Assembly (NCBI GenBank): GCA_023434535.1
Contig: JAEYSR010000021.1
Location: 1-21,435, forward strand
DNA: 21,435 nucleotides
From: Actinomycetes bacterium
Lineage (GTDB): Bacteria; Actinomycetota; Acidimicrobiia; Acidimicrobiales; Microtrichaceae
Reading direction: 5' to 3'
The stretch's first letter is position 1. Each line of letters opens with the position of its first letter. Below, one piece after another: positions 7,311 to 13,525 of this stretch. Position numbers and translations under genes: made by a program. Below the pieces are notes generated by a model. It saw nothing but the letters and a program-made list of their open reading frames with translations, ran no database searches and had not been told where the DNA came from.

Positions 7311-8270
7311 GTGTCCGCCGGCGCTGCTGCCCAGCAGCCCCCCTCAACGAGTGCAGCGACGACCCGGCTCGACCGGGCGTCGGATCGCGCCGGCCGCAGC
7401 GCGGCAGAGAGCAGGGTGACCGGCGAACAGCGTTCGGCGAGCCGACATCGCACGACCGGATCGGTCGATCCCGGGCGCCTGCACCGCGACGCGGCGGAGC
7501 GCGTCCTGCGTCGGGCCGTGCAGCTCGACGACCCGGCCGAGCCGGATCAGCGGGTGTCGGTGCAGGCGCTCCTGGACGCCGCCGACGAGCTCGGCATCGA
7601 CCGCGCCGAGGTCCGGCGCGCCGTGGTGGAGGAGGAGCTCGGCCTCCTGGACGACGACCGCCGTCGGTCGGACGCGCTGGTGGGGCCGGAGCGCTTCGTC
7701 GTGGCCCGGGTCGTGGACGGGCGCCCCCAGGAGGTGACCGACCGCGTCGACGCCTGGATGCGCCGGGGCAGGGTGCTGCGCCGCAGCCGCACCGCCGCCG
7801 CCACTGCGGACGGCACGAGCGGGTTCGTCGAGTACTCCCGGCGCAACGACCCCGTGGCCGGCGCGCAGCGGGCTCTGCGCGCCGTCCAGGGCAGCGAGCG
7901 CCTCGCCCACGTCCGGCGGGTCCGCGTGGTGGTCGGCGAGCTCGACGACCGCCGCTGCGTGGTGGGCCTCCTGGTCGACGCCTCGCGCAGCCGTCGTAAC
8001 GCCGTCGCCGGCGCGGCCGCGACGACCGCCACGGGAGCCGGCGCCACGGTGGTGGCGGTGACCTCGACGGCATCCAGCCCCGGGTGGCTCGCCGTCGGCG
8101 CCGCGGCGTCGGCCTGCGCCGGTGCCGGCGTGATGTGGTCCCGGAAGGCGTGGACGTCCGAGGTGCCCGACGAGCTCGAGTCGGTTCTCGACGCCGTCGC
8201 CTCGGGCGAGCACCCGCCCTCGGTGATCGAGGGCGTCACGTCGCGGCTGGGGCGCCCGATCCGCCAGTGA
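7311..8270 (+). CDS. Uncharacterised protein with two C-terminal membrane helices
   Basis: I do not recognise a characterised family. From GTG 7311 the product is 319 aa. Residues 1-50 are low-complexity and charged. Residues about 57-116 (starting GRLHRDAAERVLRRAVQL and ending in a Glu-rich helix) resemble the short helical module, found at the start of many bacterial membrane proteins of unknown role, that alternates a helix, an RVSVQALLDAADELGI block and another helix. A mixed middle part follows (about 125-218). Two hydrophobic Ala/Gly/Val segments (about 231-251 and 257-277) are probably a membrane hairpin, with a short cytoplasmic-looking tail. An alternative start is GTG 7416 (284 aa), preceded by AGAGAGCAGG. 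The -10 hexamer just upstream favours 7311. The 3' end overlaps the convergent permease gene by 35 bp. Confidence 0.65.
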   Translation: MSAGAAAQQPPSTSAATTRLDRASDRAGRSAAESRVTGEQRSASRHRTTGSVDPGRLHRDAAERVLRRAVQLDDPAEPDQRVSVQALLDAADELGIDRAEVRRAVVEEELGLLDDDRRRSDALVGPERFVVARVVDGRPQEVTDRVDAWMRRGRVLRRSRTAAATADGTSGFVEYSRRNDPVAGAQRALRAVQGSERLAHVRRVRVVVGELDDRRCVVGLLVDASRSRRNAVAGAAATTATGAGATVVAVTSTASSPGWLAVGAAASACAGAGVMWSRKAWTSEVPDELESVLDAVASGEHPPSVIEGVTSRLGRPIRQ

Positions 8271-9381
8271 CGGCAGCGCCGCCGGGAGTTCCGTGCTCGG
8301 CCGCATCCCGGATCGCATCGGCGGTCGCGTCGGCCGTCGCGTCGATCGTGCCATCGATCGAGACCGCGTCCGGGGAGCGGTCGAGCCGCTGCAGCAGCGC
8401 GAGGACCAGCACCCCGCCGACCAGCCCCAGGAACAGGCCGGTCACGCCGTAGAGGCCGAACCCGACGATCGTCACGACGAGCGTGGGGAACAGCCCGAAC
8501 TCGGTCGATCGACGGTGGATCCGGGGCTGGACCACCAGCGAGTCGACCGCCTGGGCCACGATCGCCACCGCCACGATCACCAGCGTCTCGGTCGTTCCGT
8601 TGAGGATGGCCAGCAGCGCGAGCGGCACGGCGCCGGCGACCAGCCCGATGAACGGGATGTAGGCGCAGATGAAGGCGATCGTGGCCAGCAGCGTCGGCAT
8701 GTCGATCGACAGCGCCGACGCCGCCACGTACACCACGGCGCCGACGACCAGAGCTCGCACCGTCGTCAGGCCGAGGTAGCGGATCGAGTCGCCGTACGCC
8801 CTGTCGAGCGCGGGGCCGACCCGGCGCTGCGTCCGGTCCGGCAGCGCCCGCACGCCGGCCCGCACCATCCCCGGCCCGGTGAAGACGAGCATGACCGACA
8901 GGACCCAGATGATGAAGCCGGTCGACATCTTGCCGCCCAGCGCGGTCGCCAGGCCCGGCAGATCCTTGCCGATCTCGAACCGCTCGGAGAGGCTCGAGGA
9001 CAGGCGGTCGACCTGGTCCGCCACCTTGAGGTCCTCCAGCACGCCGCCGAACGGCTTGTCGTCCTGGAGCTCCCGCACCGCTGCCGGGACGTTGTCCCTG
9101 AACCGATCGGCCTCGGCGTGCAGCTCGGTGAACGCTGCAGCCCCGATCACCCCGACGACGAGGAGAGCGGCCCCGGTGAGGGCCAGCACCGCGACCCACG
9201 CCGGCATGTGGCGACCCATCCGCTGCACGAGCGGCCATGCCAGCGCCGCCACGACCGACGCCTCGACGAACCACATCACCGGACCTGCCGCCCGGGCCGC
9301 GATCGCGGCGATCAGCGCGACGACCCCGACCACGACGATCGCCCGGAACAGCGACGACGGGGTGAACCTCAGCTCCTGCAC
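8236..9381 (-). CDS. AI-2E family transporter (putative permease)
   Basis: A polytopic inner-membrane protein of 381 aa from GTG 9381, with about seven to eight hydrophobic segments. The layout is that of the AI-2E transporter (formerly UPF0118) family: two to three N-terminal helices, an amphipathic soluble stretch (about 90-150), then a C-terminal helical block with AFICAYIPFIGLVAGAVPLA and AVDSLVVQPRIHRRS, the family's signature region. Members have been linked to autoinducer-2 export or Na+(Li+)/H+ antiport; the substrate here is unknown. The chosen GTG has no ribosome-binding site. The frame stays open for 34 codons upstream, back to an ATC that lies 6 nt after a TAGGAT hexamer, so the true N-terminus may be longer. 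A second family member is divergently transcribed at 9634. Confidence 0.85.
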   Translation of the reverse strand: MQELRFTPSSLFRAIVVVGVVALIAAIAARAAGPVMWFVEASVVAALAWPLVQRMGRHMPAWVAVLALTGAALLVVGVIGAAAFTELHAEADRFRDNVPAAVRELQDDKPFGGVLEDLKVADQVDRLSSSLSERFEIGKDLPGLATALGGKMSTGFIIWVLSVMLVFTGPGMVRAGVRALPDRTQRRVGPALDRAYGDSIRYLGLTTVRALVVGAVVYVAASALSIDMPTLLATIAFICAYIPFIGLVAGAVPLALLAILNGTTETLVIVAVAIVAQAVDSLVVQPRIHRRSTEFGLFPTLVVTIVGFGLYGVTGLFLGLVGGVLVLALLQRLDRSPDAVSIDGTIDATADATADAIRDAAEHGTPGGAAVTGGSGAPAAT

Positions 9382-9489
9382 CGGGACGGCCGCGGATGCG
9401 GCCGCGTCCGGAGCGGCGCTGGTCGTTTCGGAGCCGCCGGCGGCGGTGCCGTCGGGCGGGGGAGAGGGGGACTCGACGTCGATCCGGCG

Positions 9490-9495
9490 ATCCTA
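9490..9495 (-). promoter_or_regulatory. Minus-strand -10-like hexamer upstream of the AI-2E permease
   Basis: On the minus strand TAGGAT, preceded by CG, runs from 9495 to 9490. It is the same hexamer as before hemB. It would give either a leader of about 100 nt to GTG 9381, or a leaderless transcript starting at an in-frame ATC (9483-9481). Confidence 0.35.
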
Positions 9496-9619
9496 CGATC
9501 GACCCCCTTCGGCCCCGAGGATGCACGGCCGTCGGCACCTGGCGGAGCAGGGCGCCGGGGTCGGCCGGCCCGGGCGCGGCGAGCGCGGTGGGATCGACCG
9601 GTCCGCACGGTCGCGCCCG

Positions 9620-9625
9620 TAGTGT
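9620..9625 (+). promoter_or_regulatory. Leaderless-type -10 element for the second AI-2E permease
   Basis: TAGTGT, preceded by CCCG, fits TANNNT and ends 8 nt before ATG 9634. There is no Shine-Dalgarno sequence. The promoter is divergent from the minus-strand permease and the two share a 252-bp control region (9382-9633). Confidence 0.45.
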
Positions 9626-9633
9626 TCGCTGCC

Positions 9634-10890
9634 ATGTCCGACGATCCTCCGGTGTGGGCCTCATCGTCCGAGCCCACCGGCGCGGGCGTCGCTCCCGAGC
9701 CCCGCGATGCGCCGTCGGAGCCGCTGGTCGTCGACCTCGACTGGCGCAGCGTCGCCGTCGTCGTGGTCCTGCTCGTGGCGCTCGGCCTGGGGGCGGCTGC
9801 GGTGCGCCAGGCATCGGTGGGGGTCACCCTCGTCGTGGTGGCCCTGTTCCTGGCGCTGGCGCTGGACCCCCTGGTCGACCGCCTCCAGACCGTCCCGCTC
9901 GGACGTGCCTCGGAGTCGGGCGCTCGTCGGCACCTCGGCCGTGGGGTGTCGGTCCTGATCGTCGTCCTCCTGGTGACGGGCGCGTTCGGCGTGTTCGTCG
10001 CACTGGCCGGGCCGCAGCTGGTCAGCCAGTCCCGCCAGCTCGGTGAGGAGCTGCCCCGCACGGTCGACTCGCTCAAGGACGTCCCCGTGCTGGGTCCGCA
10101 CCTGGTGGAGTGGGGCGTCCCCGACAAGATCACCGAGTTCCTCTCGTCGCTGCCGGAGAAGATCAGCCAGCACGACGCGAACCTCGGGGGAGTGGCCAAG
10201 GGGGTCGGCTTCGGTCTCGGGGCGTTCGTCCTGGGAGCGCTCGTCACGATCGGCGCCCTGGTGGACGGCCCACGCCTGGTCGACACCGTCCGATCCGCCG
10301 TCCCGGTGGCCCACCGTCGTCGGGCGGACGACATCGGGAGGATCGTCGACGCCGTGATCGGCCGCTACTTCGCCGGGTCGCTCCTGATCGCCCTCCTCAA
10401 CGGCATCTGGGTCTCCATGTGGGCGCTCATCGCCGGTGCTCCGCTCAGCCCGGTCCTCGGCGTCTGGGCCGCGTTGACGTCGCTGATCCCCCAGATCGGC
10501 GGGCTGATGGGCTTCGCCGTGGTGGTGGTGGTGAGCGTGGCCGCCGGCCTGGTCCCCGCCGTGGTGATGACGGTGGCCTTCCTGTTCTTCATGCTCCTGA
10601 CGAACCACATCCTGCAGCCCACGATCGTCGGCAAGGCCGTCGAGCTGTCGGCCCCGGTGACGATGTTGGCGGCGATCGCCGGCTTCACGGTCGGCGGCGT
10701 CGTGGGCGCGCTGTTCGCCGTGCCGACGGTGGGGGCCGTCAAGGCGGTCCTGGCCTACGTGCGGGACCCCGAGCACCAGCTGCCGGCCCGCCCGGAGCCC
10801 CACGGTCGGTTCAGCGTGCAGCGCTTCCGCCAGTGGCTGCACCGGCGGCGTCACCCGGAGCCGTCCGCTCCGACCCCGACCGGCGCCTGA
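9634..10890 (+). CDS. AI-2E family transporter (putative permease), second paralogue
   Basis: A polytopic membrane protein of 418 aa. It begins with a 30-residue Pro/Ser/Glu-rich cytoplasmic tail. Helices follow at about 38-58 and 61-77 (with the LFLALALDPLVDRL block), one at about 105-127, an amphipathic stretch (about 130-185) containing VPDKITEFLSSLPEKI, and the C-terminal helix bundle with TSLIPQIGGLMGF and NHILQPTIVGKAVELSAPV, the conserved family signature. The tail is basic and Pro-rich. The open frame extends far upstream of ATG 9634, but that part is antisense to the divergent permease. The leaderless -10 element 8 nt upstream marks 9634 as the start. Transport substrate is unknown: AI-2 export and cation/proton exchange have both been reported in the family. 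Confidence 0.88.
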   Translation: MSDDPPVWASSSEPTGAGVAPEPRDAPSEPLVVDLDWRSVAVVVVLLVALGLGAAAVRQASVGVTLVVVALFLALALDPLVDRLQTVPLGRASESGARRHLGRGVSVLIVVLLVTGAFGVFVALAGPQLVSQSRQLGEELPRTVDSLKDVPVLGPHLVEWGVPDKITEFLSSLPEKISQHDANLGGVAKGVGFGLGAFVLGALVTIGALVDGPRLVDTVRSAVPVAHRRRADDIGRIVDAVIGRYFAGSLLIALLNGIWVSMWALIAGAPLSPVLGVWAALTSLIPQIGGLMGFAVVVVVSVAAGLVPAVVMTVAFLFFMLLTNHILQPTIVGKAVELSAPVTMLAAIAGFTVGGVVGALFAVPTVGAVKAVLAYVRDPEHQLPARPEPHGRFSVQRFRQWLHRRRHPEPSAPTPTGA

Positions 10891-10941
10891 CCGCGGACCG
10901 GTAGGTGGCGTCGGGCGCCGGTAGGTGGCGTCGGGCGCCGG
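10880..10941. repeat. Perfect 20-bp tandem duplication with hairpin arms between convergent genes
   Basis: The 20-bp unit GTAGGTGGCGTCGGGCGCCG occurs at 10901-10920 and again, without change, at 10921-10940. CCGGCGCC at 10880-10887 (end of the permease gene) can pair with GGCGCCGG at 10914-10921 or at 10934-10941. The duplication has therefore doubled the right arm of a possible terminator hairpin. It lies in the 121-bp gap between a + strand and a - strand gene, where terminators are expected. Confidence 0.7.
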
Positions 10942-11011
10942 CCGCCGGGCGGTGCCGAGCACGTCGTCGCGGAGATGCTGTCCCGAGCAGCGTGGGATCG
11001 CCGCGTCCGGG

Positions 11012-11542
11012 TCAGGAGGCGGGGGTGATCACCAGTCGGACCCGGACGCGGTCGCCCTCGGGCACCGTCTCCACGGCCCGGACGACCGCCGAGGTCCCGT
11101 CGGCGGCTCCCTCGGCGGGGAAGCGGTCCGTGGCCCCCGAGACCGTGCCCTCGGGGTTGAGCTTCCACAGGGGCGACGAGTGGGTGATCACCGCCTGGCC
11201 CTCGGCGAGGGAGGGGAAGCCGGACCCGGACACGAAGGCGGCGATCTGGTCGCTCGGCAGGGTGAAGGTGACGTCGAGCTGGGCCCGGTCCTCGGTCGCC
11301 GCGCTCAGGAAGTCCGACACGCCGTCCGGGACGACGAGCCCCGCCAGGGAGCTGACCCCGGCGATCGAGGTGTCGTCGGCCGCGAGCGTGACCCTGGGTG
11401 CCTGACCGGGCGTGGTGGTGGTCGTGGTGGTCGACGGACCTGCGGGCTCGTCGTCCTCCGCCGTCACCACGAGGACGACGCCGACGACGACGAGCACGAT
11501 CGCGACCAGCCCGACGATCCGGGCCTTCCACGCGTTGCTCAT
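11012..11542 (-). CDS. Uncharacterised membrane-anchored extracytoplasmic protein
   Basis: A 176-aa product with no family I recognise. Residues about 9-28 form one strong hydrophobic helix after a short basic start (MSNAWKAR), so the N-terminus should be cytoplasmic. An acidic patch, a run of seven Thr and PGQ make a linker (about 29-47), typical of actinobacterial surface proteins. The remaining ~130 residues are a soluble, beta-rich-looking, Cys-free domain predicted outside the membrane. It follows the monohaem cytochrome c gene by 16 bp on the same strand and is almost certainly co-transcribed with it, so it may help assemble or dock that cytochrome. There is no clear ribosome-binding site, which suggests coupling to the upstream gene. 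Confidence 0.7.
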   Translation of the reverse strand: MSNAWKARIVGLVAIVLVVVGVVLVVTAEDDEPAGPSTTTTTTTPGQAPRVTLAADDTSIAGVSSLAGLVVPDGVSDFLSAATEDRAQLDVTFTLPSDQIAAFVSGSGFPSLAEGQAVITHSSPLWKLNPEGTVSGATDRFPAEGAADGTSAVVRAVETVPEGDRVRVRLVITPAS

Positions 11543-11558
11543 GTCCAGGGGGTGGGCG

Positions 11559-12305
11559 TCACGCCGGAGGCGTGGTCTTCCACTCCTCGAGCACGGCCAT
11601 GTAGGCGTCGGCCTCGTCGGGCACGTACTTCTGGAGCGTCTCCTCGAAGCCGTCCTCCCACTTGGCGGCGTCGAAGGTCTCGCCGTCGAGGGTGGTGCGC
11701 TCGTGGAGCACCACGGCCATCAGGTCCTCGGGGGCCAGCGACGCCTGCCAGGACGGCATGCCGCCGGCCACGGCGCGTCCGCCGGGGAGCTTCTTCTCGC
11801 CGGCTGCGGTCCAACCGGCGGATCCGAGCGCCACCCAGGCGACCTGGTCCGCGGGCTTCTCGAACTGCTTGGTCACGCCCTCCTCGCCGACGAGGGCGGG
11901 GATGTTGCCGCTGCCGCCGCCCGAGGCACCGTGGCAGGTGGCGCAGTTGGTGCCGTACACCTCGGCGCCGATCGTGATCGGGCTGTCGGCGTTGGTGGGC
12001 GGGTCCAGCGTCAGGGCGTACACGACGGCCCAGAGCGGAAGGAGGAACAGGACCGGGACGGCCCACACCGGGATCTTCTTGCGGGTCTCCGCCGCCTCGA
12101 CCCACGGGGGCGTCGGCTCGACCGTGACCTCCACCGGGGCCGCGGGTGCTGCGGCCGGCGTGGCCGCGGCGGCCGGTGCCGGCGTGGCCGCGGCGTCCGA
12201 CGTCGCCGGAGTCGCAGCTGCGGGGGCGTCGTCGCCACCGCCACCGCCCATGGCGGCGCGCCGCGCCTTGCTGCGGGCCAGAAGGTGCTCGGGGATCTCT
12301 GTCAA
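11559..12305 (-). CDS. Membrane-anchored monohaem cytochrome c
   Basis: I take the TTG at 12305 as start (248 aa) because GGAGG (12315-12311 on the minus strand) sits 5 nt before it and the product then opens MTEIPEHLLARSKARRAAMG. That opening matches the N-terminus of the cytochrome b C-terminal subunit at 14495. Residues about 20-70 are an Ala/Pro-rich flexible linker, and residues about 78-100 one transmembrane helix. A cytochrome c domain then carries one CATCH haem site (Cys121, Cys124, His125). Met183 in GGMPSW is the likely sixth ligand. The haem domain should be outside the cytoplasmic membrane, probably moving electrons between the bc complex and an oxidase. A longer frame upstream runs through 23-bp repeats and is not credible; ATG 12251 (231 aa) would lose the conserved motif. 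Confidence 0.88.
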   Translation of the reverse strand: MTEIPEHLLARSKARRAAMGGGGGDDAPAAATPATSDAAATPAPAAAATPAAAPAAPVEVTVEPTPPWVEAAETRKKIPVWAVPVLFLLPLWAVVYALTLDPPTNADSPITIGAEVYGTNCATCHGASGGGSGNIPALVGEEGVTKQFEKPADQVAWVALGSAGWTAAGEKKLPGGRAVAGGMPSWQASLAPEDLMAVVLHERTTLDGETFDAAKWEDGFEETLQKYVPDEADAYMAVLEEWKTTPPA

Positions 12306-12373
12306 CGCTGCCTCCGCCGCGTCCGGTGCTCTGCCGACCGGGCGTGCGCGTGGCCGCCCGGACGTTCCGGCCC

Positions 12374-12404
12374 ACTCTAGGCAGATCGCCCCGCACTCGA
12401 CCAA
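12374..12404 (-). promoter_or_regulatory. Putative promoter of the cytochrome c / small membrane protein pair
   Basis: On the minus strand TTGGTC (12404-12399) lies 19 bp from TAGAGT (12379-12374), which fits TANNNT. The expected start is near 12367, giving a ~60-nt leader to TTG 12305. The 23-bp repeat array ends immediately upstream of the -35 position, where an activator would bind. Confidence 0.35.
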
Positions 12405-12414
12405 GACGGAGCCG

Positions 12415-12497
12415 CTCCTCTCCGCGAGCCGGAGCCCGTCCTCTCCGCGAGACCGAGCCCGTCCTCTCCGCGAGTCGGCGCCGGTCCCGTCCACGAG
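12415..12497. repeat. Four 23-bp phased direct repeats
   Basis: A 14-bp core close to GTCCTCTCCGCGAG recurs at 12415, 12438, 12461 and 12484, exactly 23 bp apart each time. The middle two cores are identical; the first differs by one base and the last by three. The 9-bp spacers also resemble one another (GCCGGAGCC, ACCGAGCCC, TCGGCGCCG). The array is in the divergent intergenic region between the cytochrome c gene and the bc operon. A spacing of about two helical turns puts all copies on nearly the same DNA face, as in arrays of regulator sites. Confidence 0.75.
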
Positions 12498-12537
12498 AGG
12501 AGCCGGTCCGCTCCAGATGTGCCCGGCGAGGTGCCGT

Positions 12538-12551
12538 CGTGGTAGACCACG
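12538..12551. promoter_or_regulatory. 14-bp dyad upstream of the bc operon
   Basis: CGTGGT and ACCACG flank a central AG, giving perfect 6-bp arms. It lies about 53 bp upstream of the Rex-like operator and might bind a second dimeric regulator. No known consensus was recognised. Confidence 0.35.
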
Positions 12552-12597
12552 CCCTGTTCGTCCGGAGGGCCCGACTGCGGGTTCCCCACGGTCGACG

Positions 12598-12619
12598 TAG
12601 TCTGGTGAACACCTTCACG
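12598..12619 (+). promoter_or_regulatory. Rex operator overlapping the promoter of the cytochrome bc operon
   Basis: GGTGAACACCTTCACG (12604-12619) matches the actinobacterial Rex operator TGTGAACNNNTTCACA at 11 of 13 specified bases; only the two outermost bases differ. A TANNNT -10 hexamer, TAGTCT, occupies 12598-12603 immediately before it, so bound Rex would block initiation. The operator is 14 nt before the GTG of the first operon gene and next to its GGAGGAG ribosome-binding site (12623-12629). The rex gene itself lies at the left end of the window. The site is seen directly; Rex binding is inference. Confidence 0.75.
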
Positions 12620-12633
12620 AGCGGAGGAGCTCC

Positions 12634-13098
12634 GTGGTCGCGTTCTTCACGTCACTGCTGGTCACAGTCCTGCTGGTGGCGCCGATCTTCCCCTATGCCA
12701 AGCGCCGACCGGTGGGTACCCCGATCACGTGGGGCGAGGCCATCCTCGCGGGCACGTACGTGTTCTTCATCCTGTTCTGGATCTACGGCGTGGTGCCCCA
12801 CCACTTCCTGACCTGGGCCGACTCCGAGCTCAGCTGGCGGCCGGACCGCATCTGGCTCGGGCCGAACGGCATCATGGTCATGCCGTTCACCGGTTGGACG
12901 CTCGAGACGCCGTGGTTCCCCGTCAAGGTCTCCGCCCAGGCGATCCGCGACATCATCGCCGTCGTCATCTACGTGGTCTTCCTCGGCCTGCAGATGTGGA
13001 TGTGGGTCTGGTGGCAGAACCGGGGCAAGCGCGCCGAGGCCGCCTCCGCCGTCGAGCCCGTGTCGGCCTACGGCCGTCCGCTGATGAAGCGGGCCTGA
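12634..13098 (+). CDS. Small Trp-rich membrane protein, first gene of the bc operon
   Basis: I do not recognise a named family. The product has 154 aa and starts at GTG 12634 behind GGAGGAG. Three hydrophobic helices are clear: about 3-20, 36-55 and 105-127. Charge distribution (KRR after helix 1, NRGKR after helix 3) puts the N-terminus outside and the C-terminus in the cytoplasm. A ~48-residue loop (about 56-104, starting VPHHFLTWADSELSW) then faces the outer side. The protein is unusually rich in Trp, including WMWVWW near residues 122-127. Being first in an operon with ferredoxin, cytochrome b and Rieske genes, it is probably an accessory or quinone-side subunit of that complex. The next gene follows after 10 bp. 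Confidence 0.75.
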   Translation: MVAFFTSLLVTVLLVAPIFPYAKRRPVGTPITWGEAILAGTYVFFILFWIYGVVPHHFLTWADSELSWRPDRIWLGPNGIMVMPFTGWTLETPWFPVKVSAQAIRDIIAVVIYVVFLGLQMWMWVWWQNRGKRAEAASAVEPVSAYGRPLMKRA

Positions 13099-13108
13099 GG
13101 AGTCGATC

Positions 13109-13525
13109 GTGGGCGCCACAGATGCCAACCCGCCGATGCCGGAGTTCCGCGACGACTACGTCCTCCAGGAGGTCGACGCGGACTACCTGGCCAAGGCCGT
13201 CAAGCCCAAGCAGTTCATCCACATCGACCAGTCCGAGTGCATCATGTGCGAGGGCTGCGTGGACATCTGCCCGTGGAAGTGCATCCACATGGTGCAGCCG
13301 GACTCCATCGAGGAGGCGGTCAACACCGACCAGCCCGGGGTGGACCCGTCGGACCACGTCGTGTTCCTGATCGACGACGACGTGTGCACGCGCTGCGCCC
13401 TGTGCGTGGACCGCTGCCCCACGGGCGTGATCATCCTGGGCAAGGTCGGGGATCCCGCCGCCGGCGGCGACCCCCACCAGCGCACCAACACCCACGGCTA
13501 CGGCTACGGGATGAGGTTGGGCTGA
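13109..13525 (+). CDS. 2x[4Fe-4S] ferredoxin-type protein in the bc operon
   Basis: A 138-aa soluble iron-sulfur protein from GTG 13109 (GAGGAG at 13097-13102). Two cluster motifs are intact: CIMCEGCVDICP with Cys44, 47, 50 and 54, and CTRCALCVDRCP with Cys93, 96, 99 and 103. By the usual ferredoxin cross-over, Cys54 and Cys103 complete the opposite clusters. Cys58 is an extra cysteine. The two motifs are separated by a 38-residue insertion with many acidic residues, so it is larger than a bacterial 2[4Fe-4S] ferredoxin. It has no signal peptide or membrane helix and should sit on the cytoplasmic face. Canonical bc1 and b6f operons do not carry such a gene; here it is placed to feed or receive electrons at the cytoplasmic side of the quinol reductase. 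The stop overlaps the next ATG (TGATG). Confidence 0.9.
   Translation: MGATDANPPMPEFRDDYVLQEVDADYLAKAVKPKQFIHIDQSECIMCEGCVDICPWKCIHMVQPDSIEEAVNTDQPGVDPSDHVVFLIDDDVCTRCALCVDRCPTGVIILGKVGDPAAGGDPHQRTNTHGYGYGMRLG

Noticed and set aside
9360..9366. GTGAAC half-site as a second Rex operator
   Set aside because: There is no matching TTCAC arm at the required spacing, and it lies inside the permease coding region.
8293..9633. N-terminal extension of the + strand AI-2E permease
   Set aside because: The upstream part of this open frame is antisense to the divergent permease and to its promoter region. A leaderless promoter directly precedes ATG 9634.
12306..12494. Longer N-terminus for the monohaem cytochrome c
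   Set aside because: The extension translates the 23-bp repeats and the promoter. TTG 12305 with GGAGG at the right distance gives the conserved MTEIPEHLL opening.
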